DNA of 64,000 nt, taken from the NCBI GenBank assembly GCA_947650915.1, contig CANSWY010000003.1:62001-126000 (forward strand), written 5' to 3'. Under the pieces are notes generated by a model, which saw only the letters and a program-made list of their open reading frames with translations, was not told the DNA's origin and ran no database searches. The number at the start of each line of letters is the position of its first letter. Position 1 is the first letter of the stretch. This document shows positions 58,821-64,000 of this stretch, in pieces. This DNA is from an uncultured Eggerthellaceae bacterium (GTDB taxonomy: Bacteria; Actinomycetota; Coriobacteriia; Coriobacteriales; Eggerthellaceae). The translations under genes and the position numbers were made by a program.

Positions 58821-59198
58821 ATGAGCAACCTGATCTACATCTTGAGGAGCATCCTCGATGCGCTCTGCTCGCCCTCTTGGTCGGTGTGCGAGCAGCGCGG
58901 AGGCGCGGAGGCTTCCTGTCGCATCATCGCTCACCGCGATGCGCTTGTCCTGCAGCGTGGTAGCGATGCGATCTCCTCTGAGCGCTATCCCCTTGTGTCC
59001 ATCTTCTCGCGCCTCGGCAAAGGCGTCGACCTCAAAGGTTCTCAGAATCGCGTGTGGTTCGTGTCTTTCGCAGGGCACACTCTGAGATGCAGGAGCCGTC
59101 AAGACGCTCTGGCCATCAAGCGCAAAGCCGATGGGATCTGCGCGAGAGTTGTCAAGGAGCTGGATGGCAAGCCTCTGTCCGCTTTGGGAGATTTCTGA
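58821..59198 (+). CDS. Hypothetical phage protein
   Basis: A 125-residue protein (starts SNLIYILRSILDALCSPSWS) with no recognised domain; mostly beta/alpha, rich in Arg and Ser. GAGAGGAG precedes the ATG. Last gene before the terminator that separates early from packaging genes. Confidence 0.55.
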   Translation: MSNLIYILRSILDALCSPSWSVCEQRGGAEASCRIIAHRDALVLQRGSDAISSERYPLVSIFSRLGKGVDLKGSQNRVWFVSFAGHTLRCRSRQDALAIKRKADGICARVVKELDGKPLSALGDF

Positions 59199-59260
59199 AA
59201 AGAGAACACAAAAGAAACGCTTCAAACGTGTTATCGTGTAATCAGTCAAAAGTTGCGAGA

Positions 59261-59286
59261 AGCCGTCCGAGAGGGCGGCTTTTTTG
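59261..59286 (+). terminator. Intrinsic terminator before the packaging genes
   Basis: AGCCGTCC (59261-59268), GAGA loop, GGGCGGCT (59273-59280) and a TTTTTT run (59280-59285): a textbook rho-independent terminator. It splits the early module from the HNH-terminase-head genes, so late expression needs its own promoter or antitermination. Confidence 0.9.
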
Positions 59287-59307
59287 TTGCCCTGAAGGAG
59301 GTGCGCC

Positions 59308-59514
59308 ATGCACCGAGGCTACTGCTTCTCATGTCGCAAGAGCCGGATGCTCTACGCTTGCGGATAGTGCGAACAGTGCCTGGCGGATGAGGATGTGCGC
59401 AGGGGCGTGACCTGGAGGCGTGCGCATGAGGATCCCGACAGACCGGAGCTTGCGCACGTGGATCAGGGATCTCATCAAGGGGAACCAGCTCTACCGGTTC
59501 TACAAGACCGATGA
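59308..59514 (+). pseudogene. Zinc-finger protein frame with an in-frame amber codon
   Basis: AAGGAGG precedes ATG 59308. The frame begins MHRGYCFSCRKSRMLYACG, stops at TAG 59365-59367, and continues CEQCLADEDVRRGVTWRRA after it, so that CxxC and CxxC pairs of one zinc knuckle lie on both sides of the stop. Without it the frame would run to 59514, overlapping the HNH gene. Small CxxC...CxxC proteins commonly precede HNH genes in actinophages. It is either inactivated or read through. Confidence 0.55.
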
Positions 59515-59788
59515 GTGGAGAGGCCTCCGGGCAGACATCCTGGAAGAGCATCACAACGAATGCCAGAGGTGCAAAGCGCGGGGCAAGTACAGCCGTGCGA
59601 CCGTCGTCCACCACGTGATGGAGGTCAAAGCAAGACCGGACTTGGCCCTGAGCCGAACGTACATCGATTCTCAGGGCATGGTTTGTGTCCAACTGGAGCC
59701 ACTATGCTTCGCGTGTCATAACGAGGTGCACGAGCGATTTGGTGGCTTCGCATCCACGAAGCAGCCCTTGACCGAAGAGCGGTGGTGA
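59426..59788 (+). CDS. HNH endonuclease (packaging-associated)
   Basis: A 120-residue HNH nuclease next to the terminase genes: CQRCKARGK knuckle, VVHHVMEV (H-H of the HNH motif) and CFACHNEVHERFG with the N and final H. In phages with cohesive ends, an HNH protein next to terminase is required for specific cos cleavage. ATG 59426 follows TGGAGGCG; a GTG two codons upstream is less well spaced. Confidence 0.88.
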   Translation: MRIPTDRSLRTWIRDLIKGNQLYRFYKTDEWRGLRADILEEHHNECQRCKARGKYSRATVVHHVMEVKARPDLALSRTYIDSQGMVCVQLEPLCFACHNEVHERFGGFASTKQPLTEERW

Positions 59789-59810
59789 CCCCCCCGACCC
59801 CCATAGGGGT
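59789..59810. other. Candidate cos region
   Basis: Immediately after the HNH stop, a C-run and CCCCC/GGGG mini-palindrome (ACCCCCCCGACCCCCATAGG) interrupts the coding sequence. In several HNH-dependent phages the cos site is in the HNH-terS gap and is C-rich, so this is a plausible but unproven cos. The 112-base gap up to terS holds nothing else recognisable. Confidence 0.3.
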
Positions 59811-59900
59811 GCTCAAAGGGAGGACGGGCAACGGAGGAGGGTACCTGCCGCTTCAGAAATTCTTCCCCGAATCATATTTTGCGAAACGAGGTGAGATCCT

Positions 59901-60398
59901 GTGGCTTCGAAGACCAAAAACCCAAGAGGAGCGGGGAGGAAGAAGGAACCGTCAGCTCTCACGGAAGCGCGTGGGAACAAGCACCTGACGAAGGATGAAA
60001 AGGCCAAGGCGGCCTGTGATGAGACCTATGCTGCATCGGGTGACATCCAGGTGCCTGCGGCGGTCATCGATGAACCCACGAGAGCGCTCTTTGAGAAGGA
60101 AGCCAGGTACATGCTCCGTGTGAACAATCTGACCGGGCGGCCGGTGTACGGAGATGAGGACATCGAGCTTTTGACAGCCATGTGCCTTGCGTATCAGAGA
60201 GCCATCGAATACAGCGGGCGCGAATCCAAGGCCCGCTCTTTGGATTCGCGTGAGAAGTACAACCGGATGAAGAACAAGGAGCTGGCGACCTATGAGAGGT
60301 TCTTGAAGACGTTGAAGCTCGACCCGTCCTCTCGCGTTCAGCGCCCTGGGCTAGGCGGTGGGGATGATGGCCAAAGCGACATCATCGACTGCATGTGA
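59901..60398 (+). CDS. terS: Terminase small subunit (P27 family)
   Basis: DNA-recognition subunit of the packaging motor. The 165-residue protein has the P27 family pattern: a basic NPRGAGRKKEPSALTEARGN start, a helical core, and the RVQRPGLGGGDD C-terminus. Start GTG 59901 with GAGGTGAG upstream. It overlaps the large-subunit start. Confidence 0.85.
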   Translation: MASKTKNPRGAGRKKEPSALTEARGNKHLTKDEKAKAACDETYAASGDIQVPAAVIDEPTRALFEKEARYMLRVNNLTGRPVYGDEDIELLTAMCLAYQRAIEYSGRESKARSLDSREKYNRMKNKELATYERFLKTLKLDPSSRVQRPGLGGGDDGQSDIIDCM

Positions 60399-62034
60399 GG
60401 CCATCGACTGTCCGGAGATCACCGATTACCTTGAGATCGTGGAGCAGGGGAAGGTCAGGACCTGCGAACGCCAGAAGAAGCTCTGCCGCTACATCCGCAA
60501 GACCTTCGATGAGGAAGACCTCTTCATCGACAAGGAGCGCCTCTCGAAGTACGAAAAACTGGTCAAGTTCTTTCCTTTCAAGAGGTTGTTTCCGTGGGAG
60601 TTTTTCCTCATAGCGCTGTTCTTGTGCACGTTCCGCTCTGATGGGATGCCTCGATGGAACAAGCTCGTCTGCTTCATCGGACGTGGCTCTGGCAAGACGG
60701 GCTTCATCGCGTTCATCGCTTTCTGCGTGCTCACAGCGATAAACGGCATCATGAACTACAACGTCGACGTCATAGCGAACACAGAGCCACAAGCGCGCCT
60801 TTCGTTCAAGGCCGTGTTCAAGACGTTGGAGAGGAATGCGAAGGACTTCCGCAAGAAGGTCTTCGACTGGAACAAGAAGGTGATCACCTCTCTCACCACC
60901 GACTCCGAGATGGCTGCATGGTCGTCGAACAGCGGCGGTCTGGATGGTCTCGCATCGGGCCTTTTCATCTGTGATGAGGTCCATTACATGGAGAACTATA
61001 CGAACATCACAACGCTGAAGACCGGCCAAGGGAAGTGCGACCATCCCAGGCGTGCCTACATATCCTCGAACGGCAATGTTCGTGATGGCGTGTATGACAA
61101 GGAGGTCGAGCGTTGCGACAAGATACTCGACGGGGTCATCCCCGATAATGGATATCTGCCCTTCATCTGCACGCTCGATGATCCTGATGAAGTTCATGAT
61201 CCCAACAACTGGGAGAAGGCATGCCCGTCATTGCCGTATGACGAGACGCTGTTCAAGCAGACCATGGATGACTACAACGACTGGCTGGAGAACCCTGCCG
61301 GTAACCCGGACTTCATGACGAAGAGGATGGGCTGTCCTGTAGGCGATATCGAGCATCAGGTTGCACCTTGGGAGCTTCTCGTGGATGCGAGCCGGGGCCT
61401 TCCCGACCTCACGGGCCGCTCATGCGTTTTAGGGATAGATTTCGCCAACAAGAACGATTTCTTGAGCGCGGTGCTGTTGTTCCGCGATGAGAACCAATAC
61501 TACACGCTGCACCATTCCTGGTTCTGCTTGCAGTCAAGGTGGCGGTCGCGCATCAAGGCACCGCTCGATGAGTGGGCGAAAGCGGGCATTCTCACGCTCG
61601 TGGATGATGTGGAGATCCCAACATCTGCTCTCATGGACTGGATCCATGAAATGCGTCGGGTCTATGACGTCCGCGGCGTCGCGCTGGATGACTACCGTTA
61701 TGACATCGTCAGGAAGGGCCTTGAGGGTGAAGGCTTCTCCGCTGATGCGAAGACGGTCGAGCGGATCCGGCCTTCGAACCATATGCGCGTGCAGCCGATC
61801 ATCAATTCAGCGTTCCTGACCAAGTCGATCATCTGGGGCGAGGACCCCATGATGCGATGGTGCACGAACAACACGAAGCTGGTCCCGTTCGCAAATGGGA
61901 ACTACAAGTACGAGAAGATCGAGCCGAAAGGCCGCAAAACGGATGCCTTCATGGCATTGGTCGCGGCGTTCTGCATCGAGGACATGATCCCTGAAAGGTC
62001 GGACCTGGTGTTCCTTCCGCCATTGCGCTTCTAG
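60364..62034 (+). CDS. terL: Terminase large subunit
   Basis: Packaging ATPase and nuclease. About 556 residues: Walker A-like FIGRGSGKTGF (about 104-114), Walker B GLFICDEVHYM (about 200-210), then the RNase H-like nuclease with acidic residues in VLGIDFANKND and VALDDYRYD. The start is one of two adjacent ATG codons (60364, 60367) or GTG 60358. Clear HK97/P27-type terminase. No intein is present here. Confidence 0.93.
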   Translation: MMAKATSSTACEAIDCPEITDYLEIVEQGKVRTCERQKKLCRYIRKTFDEEDLFIDKERLSKYEKLVKFFPFKRLFPWEFFLIALFLCTFRSDGMPRWNKLVCFIGRGSGKTGFIAFIAFCVLTAINGIMNYNVDVIANTEPQARLSFKAVFKTLERNAKDFRKKVFDWNKKVITSLTTDSEMAAWSSNSGGLDGLASGLFICDEVHYMENYTNITTLKTGQGKCDHPRRAYISSNGNVRDGVYDKEVERCDKILDGVIPDNGYLPFICTLDDPDEVHDPNNWEKACPSLPYDETLFKQTMDDYNDWLENPAGNPDFMTKRMGCPVGDIEHQVAPWELLVDASRGLPDLTGRSCVLGIDFANKNDFLSAVLLFRDENQYYTLHHSWFCLQSRWRSRIKAPLDEWAKAGILTLVDDVEIPTSALMDWIHEMRRVYDVRGVALDDYRYDIVRKGLEGEGFSADAKTVERIRPSNHMRVQPIINSAFLTKSIIWGEDPMMRWCTNNTKLVPFANGNYKYEKIEPKGRKTDAFMALVAAFCIEDMIPERSDLVFLPPLRF

Positions 62035-62048
62035 CAGAGAGGAAAAGA

Positions 62049-63194
62049 ATGGGAATCTTCAATTTCAACTTCCTCTCACGGAAGCTGACCGAGAGGGAGA
62101 TGTCGGTCATCATCGGCAACTTCATGGAGAAGCGGAAGTTCATGGAGCTCGCGATCTGCATCGCCGTGACCTATATCTCGAACGCCCTGTCCAAATGCAA
62201 GGTCCGGGTGTATGAAGGTGGAAAAGAGGTCGAGAACGATCTCAGTTATAGGCTGAATGTGAGTCCGAACCAGAACCAGAGCTCTTCCGAGTTCATGAAC
62301 ACGCTGGTGAAGCGGATGTGCCACGATGGGGAAGCCCTGGTCTATCCGTACCAGAGCCGAGAGCTTTTCGTGGCCCGCAGCTACCATCGGCAGCCGAACG
62401 CGCCTGATGAGGATTACTTCGAGGACATCGTCCTATCGGATAGGTGCACGCTCAAAAAGGCGTACATCTCTCGCCTCTATTTCTTCAAGCTGAACAATCC
62501 GAACGTCCAGGCTCTGGTCTCAGGCGTCATGAAAGACTACGGAACCTTGATGGATGCGGCGATGCGCGGATTCAAGCAGACGCGCGGCCGCAAGTTCAAG
62601 CTGAGCATGGACTCGATGAAAGCGGATGATCCGGTCTTCCAGAAGCAATATGAGGGGGTCGTCAAGAAGAACATCAAGGAGTTCATCGAGAGCGATACCG
62701 CGGTCTTCCCGGAGTTCCAAGGGTACGACCTGTCTGCGATGCCGAACGAATCCGCAGGCGGCTCTTCGGACATCATCGACATGCGCAAAGAGATATTCGA
62801 CGTGGTGGCCCAGGCGTGGAAGATACCCACTTCAATGATGTACGGGAACATGACCAACACGGCAGAGATCGTGAAGCAGTTCCTGACGTTCGCCGTGGAT
62901 CCGGTCGCATCGGTCATCTCGCGCGAGTTCACACGGAAATCGTTCACGCAGCGCGAGTGGGCGCAGGGTTCGCACGTGCAGCTCGACACGAAGACCATCA
63001 ATCACATCGACATCCTGGATGTTGCCGACAAGGTAGAGAAGCTCATCTCATCCGGGACGTTCTCCATCGACATGGTGCTCGATGAGCTCGGGTATCAGAA
63101 GCTCAACACCGAATTCTCTCAGGCTCACTGGATCACCAAGAACTACAGCCTGATTGAAGAAGCCATGAAGCGTCTAGTTGATGACGGGAGGTGA
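62049..63194 (+). CDS. HK97-type portal protein
   Basis: A 381-residue portal: forms the dodecameric DNA gateway of the capsid. The start GIFNFNFLSRKLTERE, an IAVTYISNALSKCKVRVYE core and a DPVASVISREFTRKSF segment match the phage_portal family, and the WKIPTSMMYGN loop is typical. Located between terL and protease, with AGAGAGGAAAAG before the ATG. Confidence 0.92.
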   Translation: MGIFNFNFLSRKLTEREMSVIIGNFMEKRKFMELAICIAVTYISNALSKCKVRVYEGGKEVENDLSYRLNVSPNQNQSSSEFMNTLVKRMCHDGEALVYPYQSRELFVARSYHRQPNAPDEDYFEDIVLSDRCTLKKAYISRLYFFKLNNPNVQALVSGVMKDYGTLMDAAMRGFKQTRGRKFKLSMDSMKADDPVFQKQYEGVVKKNIKEFIESDTAVFPEFQGYDLSAMPNESAGGSSDIIDMRKEIFDVVAQAWKIPTSMMYGNMTNTAEIVKQFLTFAVDPVASVISREFTRKSFTQREWAQGSHVQLDTKTINHIDILDVADKVEKLISSGTFSIDMVLDELGYQKLNTEFSQAHWITKNYSLIEEAMKRLVDDGR

Positions 63195-63199
63195 TTTAC

Positions 63200-64000
63200 A
63201 TGGAAAGCTACTACATGATCATGCAGGCCGGTTCGACAGCGAACATCGACATCTACGGTGACATCGTGAGCGACAGCGGATGGTTCAGCCGTGAATCGGA
63301 CTGTTCGTCCTATCAGCTGGTCAAGGAGATCGAAGAGTTTGAGGACGTCGATGTCATCTACGTGAACATCAACAGCTATGGCGGCGAGGTGAAAGAGGGT
63401 CTTGCCATCGCGAACGCGCTCAAGCGCCATCCGGCGAAGGTGGTGACGCGTTGCGATGGATTCGCCTGCTCCATCGCGTCCGTCGTGTTCATGGCGGGAG
63501 ATGAGCGCGTGATGCACGGACCGTCGCTGCTCATGATCCACAACGCGCTCTACAGCTGGACGTCCGGCAATGCGAATGAACTGCGCAAGCAGGCCGAGGA
63601 TCTGGACGTGATCACAGATGCGTGCAAGCACGCTTACCTGGAACGCATCAACATCGACGAGGAGGAGCTCACAACCCTCATGGATGCTGAGACATGGATC
63701 AGCGCTGCAGATGCTCTTTCGATGGGGTTCGCCACGAAGGTTGAAGACTATTCGAAGGATGCCCATCCAACTCAGCGCGCTCGCGCATCCATCTCTCGGC
63801 ACATCCTCCATGAGCTGGGATTGCCCGGCACCGTTCTCGCTGCCCAGGAGGATCCAGGCATCACTGGGGCTGGCGATCCTCCTGGAGAAGGCGATGCCAA
63901 GCAACCTGGTCCGGACGAATCTGGCGACGGTGACCTTGTCGATGAGGAATCGCCAGGCATCGTCACAGATGAAGCAGATGCACAGATCGACGAAGGCGCT
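63200..64000 (+). CDS. ClpP-type prohead (head maturation) protease, 3' end missing
   Basis: Cleaves scaffold and capsid protein during head maturation. The frame runs to the right edge (267 codons). The ClpP fold is clear: YVNINSYGGEVKEGLAIANALK, the catalytic Ser region CDGFACSIASVVFMAG, the His region LLMIHNALYS, and a later ETWISAADALSMGFAT. The 3' part (about residue 210 on) is an acidic, Pro/Gly-rich linker; a scaffold or capsid region may follow outside the window. AGGTG lies 8 bases before ATG 63200. Confidence 0.9.
   Translation, partial: MESYYMIMQAGSTANIDIYGDIVSDSGWFSRESDCSSYQLVKEIEEFEDVDVIYVNINSYGGEVKEGLAIANALKRHPAKVVTRCDGFACSIASVVFMAGDERVMHGPSLLMIHNALYSWTSGNANELRKQAEDLDVITDACKHAYLERINIDEEELTTLMDAETWISAADALSMGFATKVEDYSKDAHPTQRARASISRHILHELGLPGTVLAAQEDPGITGAGDPPGEGDAKQPGPDESGDGDLVDEESPGIVTDEADAQIDEGA

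Larger units (their letters stand above)
39271..64000. mobile_element. Prophage of a temperate HK97-type tailed phage, left portion
   Basis: From just after ftsY the content switches to an integrase at the edge, a minus-strand lysogeny arm, divergent early genes, recombination-replication genes, then packaging and head genes in canonical siphophage order (HNH, small and large terminase, portal, prohead protease). Gene lengths, overlaps and absence of housekeeping genes support one continuous phage genome. The right end, with later head, tail and lysis genes and attR, is beyond the window. The attL core must lie between 39271 and the integrase but could not be identified from one end alone. 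Confidence 0.93.

Noticed and set aside
60364-62034. Second intein in the terminase large subunit
   Set aside because: Walker and nuclease motifs are at normal spacing and there are no intein blocks.

Overview
The window reads as two joined pieces. Positions 1 to about 39,270 are ordinary chromosome of a high-GC actinobacterium, and 39,271 to the right edge is the left part of a temperate tailed-phage genome (a prophage). High GC, a fused CydDC transporter, cysteine-type ribosomal proteins L28 and L32, a complete mreB-mreC-mreD-pbp2-rodA elongation cluster and an Asp23-FakA pair fit a rod-shaped, probably anaerobic, gut-type member of the Coriobacteriia. That class assignment is an inference. 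No rRNA or tRNA gene was recognised.

Chromosomal layout. The end of rplA (L1) and its terminator are followed by a cluster of palindromic repeats and nadK. A DUF1846 gene follows on the minus strand. Next comes pyrG-xerD, then the cell-shape operon mreB-mreC-mreD-PBP2-rodA, which runs by overlap into a DUF697 gene, a radical-SAM gene and its DUF2344 partner, and a 1208-residue CydDC fusion. A second repeat cluster lies between the convergent cydDC and a degenerate MGMT-like gene. Then rpe, a cysteine desulfurase, a PHP phosphatase, a Nif3-like gene and a coiled-coil zinc-ribbon gene. A third repeat cluster precedes a minus-strand MarR-like regulator and rpmB (L28). The rest is asp23-fakA-recG-rsmD, a coiled-coil gene, yceD, then rpmF-plsX-rnc-smc and ftsY.

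Phage layout. The lysogeny arm on the minus strand holds a tyrosine integrase, a hicA-hicB toxin-antitoxin pair, a two-helix membrane protein and an XRE repressor. It faces a divergent promoter region with operator-like repeats and a Cro-like gene. A run of small early genes follows, then about 390 bp with no credible gene that can form many perfect helices (candidate structured RNA). The recombination and replication module is an excisionase-like protein, ParB-like protein, SMC/RecF-type ATPase, Sak4-like ATPase, DUF669 protein, an SF2 helicase interrupted by a LAGLIDADG intein, a PriCT/RepA-type protein, an iteron-like putative origin and RusA. Beyond it lie a Lar-like/GNAT fusion, a late-regulator candidate with a structured leader, a strong terminator, HNH endonuclease, small and large terminase, portal and the start of a ClpP-type prohead protease.

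The most unusual items are the multi-helix candidate RNA at 45,480-45,825, the intein at 52,231-53,316, two families of dispersed palindromic repeats (one inside coding sequences of cydDC and ftsY), an MGMT-like protein whose catalytic cysteine is valine, the Lar-GNAT fusion, and a phage zinc-finger reading frame broken by an amber codon.
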